Source: an uncultured Opitutales bacterium
Lineage (GTDB): Bacteria; Verrucomicrobiota; Verrucomicrobiia; Opitutales; Seribacteraceae
DNA: 64,000 nucleotides
Assembly: GCA_943787575.1 (NCBI GenBank)
Contig: CALSMY010000003.1
Span: 62,001-126,000, forward strand
Reading direction: 5' to 3'
Made by a program: the position numbers and the translations under genes. Every line of letters starts with the position of its first letter. Within the stretch, counting starts at the first letter, position 1. The notes under the pieces were generated by a model, which worked only from the letters and a program-made list of their open reading frames with translations, ran no database searches and had not been told where the DNA came from. Shown here piece by piece: positions 53,714 through 62,970 of this stretch.

Positions 53714-54619
53714 ATGAAATTATTAAAATCAGTCTTCGTTCTAATTATCTCAATCAACTCATTTGTAAGCGTATTTGGTCAAAATGCTTACGAACCTGAT
53801 GAGTTTTATTCGTCCCAAGGAGAAAGTAACCTGAGGAATGGAAGTGATTCATTATCTGATTTGATAGGCAATCTCGATCGCTACAGTCGATTGGAGGATA
53901 ACGAAACCAAGAAGATGATAAAAGGTGGAGTTGCTCAGGTATCATGGGCTAAAATGAATAATGTTCGAAGGAATGTGGATCAGGCTAATTTGAAATTACA
54001 TTACGCACTTAATGAAGAAAAAAATGAATTAAGGTATATCTATGAGAGGAAAGCCCAAGCACGTGTAAATGAGCTCGCGGTAGCAAAAGCTTGGTGGAAC
54101 AGCCCAACCTGCAAGAGGGAAATACCTCGTAGGGATTGGTTTATGTTATCCTCTGAAGAGCGGGCGATGTACCGCCATAGATATATGCAATATCACAACC
54201 CAGAAATATTTGAGTCTATCAATGAGATGAAATTAGATATTCCAGAGTCCGAATATGCAATGGCATGGAATATTAGACACTTGAGTAACCCGGGAGTGCC
54301 AAGTTGGAAAGAGGTTAAAAATTTTAAATCTAAAAACAACTTTCGAAAGTCCTATTATTCTCACAAATTGGCGAAAGTTAATCCCAAAATTATTATTTCT
54401 GAGGAAGAATTTGCCAATGCATGGGAGATTGCCCAAATCGGAATAAGTAATCCTGTTCGTTGGGATCAGGTTTTAGATTCCACAAAGCAATCAGAATTTC
54501 GGAAAAATTATTTAGCACTAAGGGAAAAGCAATTGGACAGTTCGATTCTACCCCTTGGGCGTTCTAATGAAGATAATGCAGATATGGTCGCACTCGCATC
54601 TCTAAATACTAAAAAATAA
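53714..54619 (+). CDS. Hypothetical secreted protein with three internal repeats
   Basis: GGAGG upstream of ATG, signal peptide, then three ~45-aa units containing AW...W...FRK.Y. Confidence 0.55.
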   Translation: MKLLKSVFVLIISINSFVSVFGQNAYEPDEFYSSQGESNLRNGSDSLSDLIGNLDRYSRLEDNETKKMIKGGVAQVSWAKMNNVRRNVDQANLKLHYALNEEKNELRYIYERKAQARVNELAVAKAWWNSPTCKREIPRRDWFMLSSEERAMYRHRYMQYHNPEIFESINEMKLDIPESEYAMAWNIRHLSNPGVPSWKEVKNFKSKNNFRKSYYSHKLAKVNPKIIISEEEFANAWEIAQIGISNPVRWDQVLDSTKQSEFRKNYLALREKQLDSSILPLGRSNEDNADMVALASLNTKK

Positions 54620-54661
54620 TCTGACCTTTTATTAAATTGCAGAACACTTAGGTTTACCCAG

Positions 54662-55651
54662 TTAGGTTTCGCAAGAGAAGATTTTGCTTGGGCTAACCCA
54701 CTTTTCTAGAAGTTCGAAACAAGTATGCTTTAATCTTTTTTCCGTATTTTCGCGATAGGCAATAACTCCGCCCTTCGATTCCAAATCCGAAGCAAATAAG
54801 GGTTCTTCTGGGTAATGCTTTTCTATTTTTTTGAAGAAACCAGTAGGCATACGAAAAGCTCCGAGGCTAACCGAGTGAATGGTATGTTCAGGCAGGTCTG
54901 TAAAAATATTTTCAAAGAGCTTGGCATATCGATCCTTAAAATCTGTGCAGTCGATCAGCGGATCGATGCGCAGCCCAATCTTCCATCCCAGTTCTGCAAG
55001 TTGTAACATTGCCCGAATCCTGGCATCCACACTGGGCACACCATGTTCAAGTTGGGTACTAATTTCTTGCGGTGTGAAACTAAAGGCAACCACCGCCCGC
55101 TCCAAGGGTTCCCGGTCGCGAAGTACCCGGGTTGCTACGCTCTTGGTTCTTAATTCGATCCATGCATTGTCCAGTTTTTTAAAAAAAGGAAGGAAATGAT
55201 CGGCAAAGCCTGTAACTGACTCCAGGGCCAAACTGTCACAATCATAGCCGGAAAAAAACCAGCTCGGTTCCTCGGAGTTTTGAGAAGCACTTACAATTTC
55301 CTCTTCAAAATCCTCAAAGTTTACAAACATGAGGTAGTGGGCGGAGGGATACATACCTTGCAAAAAACAATACCTGCAGTCGTAAAGACAATTGAGCAGG
55401 TGTGAAAAATAGAAATTACGGGTTCCACCCACACCATAGCTTGGAGGGATTGGATGTATCAGTTTGCTTGTTTGTCGGGCAAGGATGAGGGCAGGTTTTT
55501 TTTTCTGAAGTCGAAAACTTTGGCCGGAGGGATTAAATACTTCTTTATAATGTGTACAGGGAAGAACTTTTGCCTGAGGAAACCTCGCCAGGATTTGACG
55601 GCTTCTGGGATGCTCGCGTACCCCGTCTTCCATGTATATTATTTCAATCAT
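54662..55651 (-). CDS. Spore-photoproduct-lyase-like (SPL family) radical SAM protein
   Basis: HLLNCLYDCRYCFLQGMY (CxxxCxxC), SLGAFRMPTGFFKKIEKHYP. Confidence 0.75.
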   Translation of the reverse strand: MIEIIYMEDGVREHPRSRQILARFPQAKVLPCTHYKEVFNPSGQSFRLQKKKPALILARQTSKLIHPIPPSYGVGGTRNFYFSHLLNCLYDCRYCFLQGMYPSAHYLMFVNFEDFEEEIVSASQNSEEPSWFFSGYDCDSLALESVTGFADHFLPFFKKLDNAWIELRTKSVATRVLRDREPLERAVVAFSFTPQEISTQLEHGVPSVDARIRAMLQLAELGWKIGLRIDPLIDCTDFKDRYAKLFENIFTDLPEHTIHSVSLGAFRMPTGFFKKIEKHYPEEPLFASDLESKGGVIAYRENTEKRLKHTCFELLEKWVSPSKIFSCET

Positions 55652-56451
55652 CTGAATTGCCGGCTTGGTCCCATCCAAAGATTAATGCTCGAGATTACCT
55701 CAGCCCCATCCTTTGCGGATTGGGCGATAGATTCGATTTCTCCCAGGTATAAGCCGAGGGCATGGGCTTGACGGATTAAGTCGTGTAATTGATGAGACCT
55801 GGTGGATGAGAAATGATGAATCTCCCGAACTTTTTCATAGGTATTAGAGATCTCAGGCTCAAGCTGTATGGTAAGGCTGGTTTTTTCCATTTGATTCACA
55901 AGTAGGGCGATAGTCTCGAGGTGATTTTCGATCAATCTTGGTACCTCTTTTGGCGAAAAACTGGCAAGGGGAGAGCCTGGGTTATCTGATACAATTTTAA
56001 TGACCTGGACGAGTTCACGTGTGCTTACACTAAGCACAGTGGAGTAAAAGGCATGAGCTTCCATATCGTATCCAAGATCAGGCTCATAGAATGAACACGG
56101 TTGAGAACAGGTTTTTAGGCAGGTCACCGGAAAAGTGTGGTCATAAATTTGCGGTGGATAAAAGCAGTTTTCGCTTAAATCATCCTCGATCTTTCCGGCA
56201 AGAAATGGCTGTCCAATTTCCAAACTTCCGTGCCCGGCAATGCCCAGGTTTATCCATGCTTGGTTGGGAGTACTGCTTTCATTTTTTAAATAGTTAACAG
56301 CTTGAGCTGTTCGCTCACGCCCCATTCCTGAGATTACTAATTTATGATTATCTATTTGATAATATGGAAAGGGCTGTTTGCCGACTTTTTGCAAATCATA
56401 AAAATCAATAATGGGCTGGGCTTCCCCAGGAAACGCGATCACGAAGTTCAT
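55648..56451 (-). CDS. Nucleoside-phosphorylase-superfamily protein (MTA/SAH nucleosidase-like)
   Basis: FVIAFPGEAQPIIDFY, KLVISGMGRERTAQAVNYL, WINLGIAGHGSLEIGQ, GYDMEAHAFYS. Confidence 0.65.
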   Translation of the reverse strand: MNFVIAFPGEAQPIIDFYDLQKVGKQPFPYYQIDNHKLVISGMGRERTAQAVNYLKNESSTPNQAWINLGIAGHGSLEIGQPFLAGKIEDDLSENCFYPPQIYDHTFPVTCLKTCSQPCSFYEPDLGYDMEAHAFYSTVLSVSTRELVQVIKIVSDNPGSPLASFSPKEVPRLIENHLETIALLVNQMEKTSLTIQLEPEISNTYEKVREIHHFSSTRSHQLHDLIRQAHALGLYLGEIESIAQSAKDGAEVISSINLWMGPSRQFR

Positions 56452-56453
56452 AC

Positions 56454-57305
56454 TTAAGATCGACAAGGCAGTTTAGCCTGGAGGTCCAAATAATTGATTT
56501 TGAGATCACCATACTTTTGGGCGGCTTGATACTTTTCTCTTTTGATTGATCCTTGCTCAAGAACTGAGCATTTTTCAATAATTACATCCAATGCTTGTTG
56601 GCATTGTTGATCGCTTAGGTCTGGTCGCTTGAGGATTTTCTCTAAAGCCTTAATTCGGAACCTGTCCATTCCCCAGGTTGTGGTGGAGAGTTGGTCAGCA
56701 TGCCCTCCGTGTTTACGGACTAATTTTTCTTCTGTTAATCCGATGGGATGATCCAGGAGTAAGCGTAACCAGAAGTCATAATCCTCACAGACTGGTAAAG
56801 ATTCATCAAACCATCCAACCGATTCAAAAACTGAGCGGTGTAAAAGAACTGAGGACGGGCATATTAAACAGTTTTTCAAACTGCGTTCCCACAATCTATG
56901 GTTTGATTTATCAAGGTATGCGGGTGGGATGACTTCGTTTCCTCGCCGGATCCATTTTTCAAGAGTGTGTACAGCGAGCAATTCTGGGTTTTGATCGATA
57001 TATTGGATTTGTTTTTCCAACTTTTTAGGTTCCCACTCGTCATCGGAGTCGAGCAGAGCAATCCATTCACACCTGGCTTGTTGAATGCCCCAATTTCGGG
57101 CAGCGGAAACGCCTAAGTTCTTGTCGCTTCTCAGGCAGTGGATATCTAGATGTTCATGGAAGTCAGAAAGGTCAGGAGAAGAAGACGAGCCATCATCCAC
57201 CACTAAAACCTCATCTGCCTGAGTTGTTTGTTCACGCACCGAGCACAAAGCCCTGTTGAGCAATTCTGCTCGGTTATGAACCGGGATGACTACAGAAATT
57301 TTCAA
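56454..57305 (-). CDS. Glycosyltransferase family 2
   Basis: ISVVIPVHNRAELLNRALCSVREQTTQADEVLVVDDGSS...WIALLDSDDEWEPKKLEKQI. Confidence 0.88.
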   Translation of the reverse strand: MKISVVIPVHNRAELLNRALCSVREQTTQADEVLVVDDGSSSSPDLSDFHEHLDIHCLRSDKNLGVSAARNWGIQQARCEWIALLDSDDEWEPKKLEKQIQYIDQNPELLAVHTLEKWIRRGNEVIPPAYLDKSNHRLWERSLKNCLICPSSVLLHRSVFESVGWFDESLPVCEDYDFWLRLLLDHPIGLTEEKLVRKHGGHADQLSTTTWGMDRFRIKALEKILKRPDLSDQQCQQALDVIIEKCSVLEQGSIKREKYQAAQKYGDLKINYLDLQAKLPCRS

Positions 57306-57354
57306 AGGTCAGCCATCCGTTTGGCAGGCTTCCCAGATGGGGGAAGCTGAGGAA

Positions 57355-58263
57355 TTAAAATACCTTAACTGTCACCTCGGTTCCTTCAAACCCAGGTGCG
57401 CTTATGACTAATTTCCCTTCGCCTGTTTCACCGCCTTTGATCGGAATATTCACGGTCATATCACCTTCGGCAATGATTGCTTCAGGCATGATGACAGAAT
57501 TAGGAATGTTGGTTTTTACATCGATGGGTAGACCACCTGCTGGGGCCTCGTAATCAATCTTAAAAAGTAAGGTAGCGGTATCCCCGGATTGAATCTCTAA
57601 AGAGTTTGGGCTTACCCCCAACCGGCTTTCATCAATTCGGAAATTCCCAAGATCAAGAGCTCCATGTGCCCCACCTACCAATTTAACGGGGTAATCAAGC
57701 CCAGAGGGCAGGGCAGGAACAACAAAGCGCAAGTTCATTTTCCGATAGGTAACGGGTAGTGGCATCTTGTTCGCCAACCTTGATCGCATCATACTTGGTA
57801 AGCCCTCTGCCTTGAACGGCAATTTCTGCTCCTACGGGGCCACGGTAGGAAGCGAGGTTACCCACATAGCGGTTCTCAAGGCGAAAGACTTGAAGGTCGC
57901 TGGTTACCCGCCGTTCAGAAACATTTCCATTGTCGAGCACGCTGGAATAAACGGCTTCAAAATAGTAGGTCGCTTCGTCAAACCCGGAAGGGAGTTTGTA
58001 ATCACAACTCCACAACTCTGGATTAAGATCATCCTGTACCATGACCAACTTTTCTCCACCAACCACGGCAAATACTTCAACCGTCTTGGTCTTGATCCCC
58101 CGTCCTGAATTTCAAGTTCGGTCTGTAAGGTATAAATTCCAGATGGATTTTGACTGACATTCTTGGATGTCAGGTTGATGAAGTTAGGCTGGCGGCAACC
58201 CGAAATAAGCCACAAGCTTGCTGACAGGATGCTAAAAGTAATTAATTTGGAGAAGAATTTCAT
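57355..58263 (-). pseudogene. IPT/TIG-like lipoprotein broken by two frameshifts (near 58095 and 57740)
   Basis: Three overlapping ORFs give one continuous product: lipobox SASLWLISGC...; VEVFAVVGGEKLVMVQDDLNPELWSCDYKLP...; LRFVVPALPSGLDYPVKLVGG... Confidence 0.55.
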
Positions 58264-58269
58264 GGTCAT

Positions 58270-59478
58270 ATGAATCAAACGGGTGAAGATTTGGATACCT
58301 TGGTGTTAAACAAGGAAAGAGCTGGGCGCAAGAAACTAGCGCTCGGAATGTATTTCCATGTTCCATTTTGTTCCACCACTTGTGATTTTTGCGCCTTCTA
58401 TCAGGAAAAACCAAGCAAAAAGGGGATTGAATCTTATTTTCGTGGATTAGAGATGGAATTATCCCGGTTTCCTCCCGACCGTGCGGTCTCGACCATTTTT
58501 ATCGGCGGGGGAACGCCCGGGCTTCTTCAATCCGATGATCTGGAACGCTTGTGCAAGCTGATAAACTCTACGGGCCTGGAAAAGAGTTACGAATGGTCCA
58601 TCGAGTTAGCTCCCTCCGAAATCAATCCCGAAAAACTACAGGTTTTAAAAGGGCAGGGGGTCAATCGTATATCAATGGGGGTACAGACCTTTAATCCAAC
58701 CTTCATGGATGCCTTAGGTCGCAAACATCCAGTGGACAAAATTTATCAGGCCTATCAATGGATTCGGGATGCGGACTTTCCCTCCGTTAACCTCGATCTG
58801 CTCTTTGGGGCACCGGGGCAGACTTTGGCGGACTGGGAGGCAGACCTCGCACAGGCGGTCGATCTTCAGCCCGACCATCTTTCCACTTACTGCCTTACTT
58901 TTGAGGAGGATACCGCGATGTATGTCCGCCTCGCCGAGGGTAAGGTGGATATCGACCCGGAACGCGAAGCTAGGTTCTATGAATTTGCCTGGGACTACCT
59001 GCCCGCCCATGGTTACGAACAGTACGAGGTGTCCAACTATGCCAAGCCGGGCCACCCCTGCCAGCACAACCTCAATACCTGGGGGATGAATGAATGGATC
59101 GGCTATGGCCCTTCCGCCTGTTCGCAGTACCAGGGCGTTCGCCGAAAAAATATTGCCAACCTTGAGGAATGGGAGGCTGGATTGCAGCCAGAAGGCACCC
59201 CGCAATTTATGGAGCAGGAAAAGCTGGGCTCAATCGATTTTGCCCGGGATGCCGTTCTCTTTGGTCTGCGGATGAACCAAGGCATCGACCTCGGCCAAAT
59301 CGCAACTCAGTTTGATCTTCAAATGAGGGTCTTTGCAGAGTCTGCCCATTTTTTGGAAAGGCTCTGCCACGAAGGATTGGCGGAAAAAGATGGTTCGGAT
59401 GCCTTTCGCCTAAGCAAGCAGGGACGAATCCTTTGCGATGCTATCGCCTGCGATCTCCCGGAACTAGCCGGGGTTTAA
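58270..59478 (+). CDS. hemW: HemW-like radical SAM protein
   Basis: GMYFHVPFCSTTCDFCAFYQ (CxxxCxxC), TIFIGGGTPGLL, NRISMGVQTFNPTFMDALGRKH. Confidence 0.85.
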   Translation: MNQTGEDLDTLVLNKERAGRKKLALGMYFHVPFCSTTCDFCAFYQEKPSKKGIESYFRGLEMELSRFPPDRAVSTIFIGGGTPGLLQSDDLERLCKLINSTGLEKSYEWSIELAPSEINPEKLQVLKGQGVNRISMGVQTFNPTFMDALGRKHPVDKIYQAYQWIRDADFPSVNLDLLFGAPGQTLADWEADLAQAVDLQPDHLSTYCLTFEEDTAMYVRLAEGKVDIDPEREARFYEFAWDYLPAHGYEQYEVSNYAKPGHPCQHNLNTWGMNEWIGYGPSACSQYQGVRRKNIANLEEWEAGLQPEGTPQFMEQEKLGSIDFARDAVLFGLRMNQGIDLGQIATQFDLQMRVFAESAHFLERLCHEGLAEKDGSDAFRLSKQGRILCDAIACDLPELAGV

Positions 59479-61262
59479 TTTAATGCATCCTTAAGAAGTT
59501 TGCTAGCTTCGCGGAGTCCACCCTCGCGGGCACGGACTTTCCATAATCTTTCAAACTCGCGGACCATTTCTTCGGGGTCCGCAACGGCATACTCTTTTTC
59601 TTCTGCGAAAGCGGTACCCCGCTCCAAAGCTACGCGGGTCATTTGCAACCCCAGCCTGATTTCCTCCAAGCTTTTTTGGACTCCAATGTCCCTGCTGGAG
59701 GAGGGCGTATCCCCGTCCAATTGGTCTAAATATTCAAGGCCCTGGTGAAGTTTTTGGGCACTTGCCTGTTCCTCGAAGAACTTTCCAAACCGTTCTTCAT
59801 GAAAACCGAAGAGAAGCGTCCAGTGCATACTTGAGTTGGGAATATAACTGTCCATCGCCTGGTCGAGTTTGCCCAGTTCTATTATCCACTTGCCCAGTCC
59901 GACACCAGAGTTGCCGTAGACCCAGCAATCAATCGCTCCGCCCAGGCTCGCTTCATTTATTTCCTGCCCATTCCAGCTCAACTGAGCCGCATGGAATAGG
60001 CCCGGATACATGGTGGGCCAGGGTTGGTGGTTCCCGCAATCTCCCCAACTGGTTAGTAGAATTCCTTCTGCCCCATGTTTTTGTGCCTGCTTGCAGGCAA
60101 GCTCGATATTCTTTTGGGCGATGGGCCAGCGCCCGGTAAAACTCTTCCAGGTACCAGTCCCTGGTGCCAGGCAAAACTCCAGTCCACATTGAGCGATTGC
60201 CGCTGCCTGTTCCTCAAAGGGATGGGTCGGTTCATAGCCCCATATGATCGGCGATGCATGCTTGTCCAAAAGCTTGGCATTCTCAGGATCCTCCAACAGT
60301 ACATCCGACCAAAACTGCATGTGCTTGCCATGCTTTTCCACCAGTTTTCGGATACCTTCCAGGTGGCGCAGGTACACTTTTGCCTTACCGGTCTTTTCCA
60401 CCTCCTGCCTGCTCCACCCCTGACCCAGTTCCCACGGTTCATCCAGTCCGACATTAAACTCCTTGGAACTAAAATTGGGCAGGTATTCCTCATAGAGCGA
60501 ATCAATGAAGTCGAGGCTTTGCTGGTTTGGTTTAAGGGTCGTTCCGTGCTCTCTTTTTATGTACGGATCTTCGCGGACAAATCCATCCGGGCATTCCGCC
60601 ATCTGTTTGTAGGCTGGGTGGCACAGCCAACGTTCAAAATGCCCGAAAGAATTCAGGTTGGGTACCAGTTCAATGAATCGATCCTTACAATAGCGATCGA
60701 TCTGCTGGATTTCAGTTGGCGATATGGGAGATGCATCCTTCCATACCGCCTCATGATCCCGAAAGCGAAAAGTGTGCTCGATGTAGAGCTGCAATTCATT
60801 GTATCCAATCAGGGCGAGCAAATCGATCAGGCGAAAGAGCTCCTCCATCGTGGGTACTTTGCACCGGCTGATATCGAGCATAAATCCACGCCGCCTGAGC
60901 ACTGGTTGGTCGGCTATTTTCATACAGGGCAGGGTATTGCCTGGCTCTACAAACCTGAAAAGTTGCCAAATTTTTGCGAAGGCACGGAAGATACCATCTG
61001 CTTGTCCGGCAAAAAGAGAAATTTTTTCGCTTCCCATTTCGATACGATATCCTTCGCCCTGGATGGTGGGATCCTTTTGCATTACCAAGTTTGCCTGGCG
61101 TGTGGACTCGGCTGGCTTGATTGCCAATTTTTCCCTCCATGCCCCCATGCCTTCGAGCAATTCCTTATCCTCGCAACCAATCCACCAGGTCTGAGGAACC
61201 GGGAAAACTCCCTCCAATGGTATAATTTCCCGGGGAGTGGGAAAAAGGGCGGGCTTGTTCAT
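59475..61262 (-). CDS. Beta-N-acetylhexosaminidase-like glycoside hydrolase (GH20 type)
   Basis: RRGFMLDISRCKVPTMEELFRLIDLLALIGYNELQLYIEHTF, FNVGLDEPWELGQG. Overlaps the upstream transporter stop. Confidence 0.75.
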   Translation of the reverse strand: MNKPALFPTPREIIPLEGVFPVPQTWWIGCEDKELLEGMGAWREKLAIKPAESTRQANLVMQKDPTIQGEGYRIEMGSEKISLFAGQADGIFRAFAKIWQLFRFVEPGNTLPCMKIADQPVLRRRGFMLDISRCKVPTMEELFRLIDLLALIGYNELQLYIEHTFRFRDHEAVWKDASPISPTEIQQIDRYCKDRFIELVPNLNSFGHFERWLCHPAYKQMAECPDGFVREDPYIKREHGTTLKPNQQSLDFIDSLYEEYLPNFSSKEFNVGLDEPWELGQGWSRQEVEKTGKAKVYLRHLEGIRKLVEKHGKHMQFWSDVLLEDPENAKLLDKHASPIIWGYEPTHPFEEQAAAIAQCGLEFCLAPGTGTWKSFTGRWPIAQKNIELACKQAQKHGAEGILLTSWGDCGNHQPWPTMYPGLFHAAQLSWNGQEINEASLGGAIDCWVYGNSGVGLGKWIIELGKLDQAMDSYIPNSSMHWTLLFGFHEERFGKFFEEQASAQKLHQGLEYLDQLDGDTPSSSRDIGVQKSLEEIRLGLQMTRVALERGTAFAEEKEYAVADPEEMVREFERLWKVRAREGGLREASKLLKDALN

Positions 61263-62815
61263 TTTATTTTCCTCGGCAGGAGGACTCCGCAGCCCCAGGT
61301 AAGAAATACCGTAACCGGCCATGCCCATGCGGTATTGATTTGAATTCCCAGCTTTTCTCCCTCCACCTTTAATCCGCTCCACTGTGCTACCTGTTCATAG
61401 GATAAAAGATCGAAGTTCAAAAGGATTTGATAAAGGTCGGGCCGCAGGTAAGCCACCAATGCAAAAGACAGGGCAAAGCCCAGGCTTAATCCCTTGGCAC
61501 TTGCCCGGGGAGTAAGTAGCGAGGCGAGGAACATGCCCAGCATCGGACCGGTGGTGTAAGAGATCATCCCAAAGGCAAGCACCACCACATTTACTTTGCC
61601 CCGCAACTGGTCAAGCTCCACCGCAAATCCGGCCAGCAAAATTCCCCAGATCAATACGAGCAGACGGGAAAGAAAAAGATCTTTGGCCTCTCCGTCTTTG
61701 CCCGCACTCTTCCCGTCCCGAATTAAAGAAAGGGTGGTCTGGGAAAGGGCAGCGAGGATGGAATCCAGGCTGGATATGGCCGCGGCAAAGATTCCCGCGA
61801 GGATCAATCCGCGCAGTCCCGCGGGCAGTTCCGTAACTATCCAGACCGGAAACACATAATTTCCATCCTCGGAAAAGATTGCGGGCTCAGTGCCTGCCAT
61901 CCGCATGGGTTCGTAGTATGCATACAGAGCGGTGCCCACAAAAAGCATCAGGGTGGTTAGTAAAAGTGCTGCGGAACTGGCAATCATGGCTTTGCGGGCA
62001 TCGGAAGCATCCCGACAACAAAACATCCGCTGGGCATTTAATTGATCCACCCCAAAAGCACTGAGGTTTTGGAAGGGCACCGCAATAATCGCTACCCAAA
62101 GGGTAAAACCGACTGCCGGATCGGTGGTCAGGTTAAGCAGGGTAAATTTACCCGCTTCTCCCGCCGTATCCACCATTTGAGTCCATCCGCCATCGAGATG
62201 CGAAATAATCCAGCCCAAAGAAAAAAGCCCGGCTCCGACGAAAAGAAAGAACTGCATTACATCCGTCCAGATAACGGTTCGCATCCCCCCCATCCAAGTC
62301 CATCCCACTGCAAACAGCCCGATGATCCATATACAATGTTCGAACTCGAGTGGAGTGACGACTTTAAGGGCAAGGGCCGCCACCAGTACTCTTACGCTTT
62401 GGCCTAGAATTCCTCCGATTTGAAAAATGATCGTGGCCAAGCGTTTCGCACCGATTCCCAGGCGGTTGCCCATAAAATCGTAGGGGCTGTAAATCTCCTT
62501 CTCATAAAATGCTTTGACGAAATATATACCCACCAGACACCGGGCCACAATTGACCCCAGTCCCCATTGCAAATAAGTAAAGTCCCCAGTTGCCGCATAG
62601 ACCATCCCGGGTACCCCGATAAAAGTAACCCCGCTTATTTCCGTAGCGATAATCGATCCAGATACCGCTGGCCAGGGGAGGGTACGACCTCCCAGAAAGA
62701 AGTCTTTAATGGTGGATTGCTTTCCCTTCAGGGCATGACCGACCCAAGTGGTCAGAGCGAGGTAACCCGCCACGACCAACCAATCGATCTGTGTAAAAAA
62801 TTGATGATATTCCAT
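61259..62815 (-). CDS. Sodium:solute symporter family transporter
   Basis: SSS pattern: KDFFLGGRTLPWPAVSGSIIATEISGVTFIGVPGMVYA, GLRGLILAGIFAAAISSLDSILAALSQTTL. Confidence 0.88.
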   Translation of the reverse strand: MEYHQFFTQIDWLVVAGYLALTTWVGHALKGKQSTIKDFFLGGRTLPWPAVSGSIIATEISGVTFIGVPGMVYAATGDFTYLQWGLGSIVARCLVGIYFVKAFYEKEIYSPYDFMGNRLGIGAKRLATIIFQIGGILGQSVRVLVAALALKVVTPLEFEHCIWIIGLFAVGWTWMGGMRTVIWTDVMQFFLFVGAGLFSLGWIISHLDGGWTQMVDTAGEAGKFTLLNLTTDPAVGFTLWVAIIAVPFQNLSAFGVDQLNAQRMFCCRDASDARKAMIASSAALLLTTLMLFVGTALYAYYEPMRMAGTEPAIFSEDGNYVFPVWIVTELPAGLRGLILAGIFAAAISSLDSILAALSQTTLSLIRDGKSAGKDGEAKDLFLSRLLVLIWGILLAGFAVELDQLRGKVNVVVLAFGMISYTTGPMLGMFLASLLTPRASAKGLSLGFALSFALVAYLRPDLYQILLNFDLLSYEQVAQWSGLKVEGEKLGIQINTAWAWPVTVFLTWGCGVLLPRKIK

Positions 62816-62970
62816 CCGCCCGCCATCAAAGATAGCTTTGGGTGTTGTGGAAACGGAAAAGCGATTTCCGTGAATAACTCCTTAGCTATGTGAATAACTC
62901 CTTAGTGGCTCGGTTAAATGTGAATTGTTTTTTCTCGACCCATGGTTGTGCTGTCTTTCTTGATCTTTAC

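Noticed and set aside
60075-61343. 422-aa + strand ORF antisense to the GH20 gene
   Set aside because: It lies entirely opposite a gene with recognisable GH20 motifs. The translation is Cys/Phe-rich with no family resemblance. Treated as a compositional shadow ORF.
62871-62905. Direct repeat TGAATAACTCCTTAG x2 upstream of purT
   Set aside because: Only two 15-bp copies 20 bp apart. Not a CRISPR, and too little to assign function.
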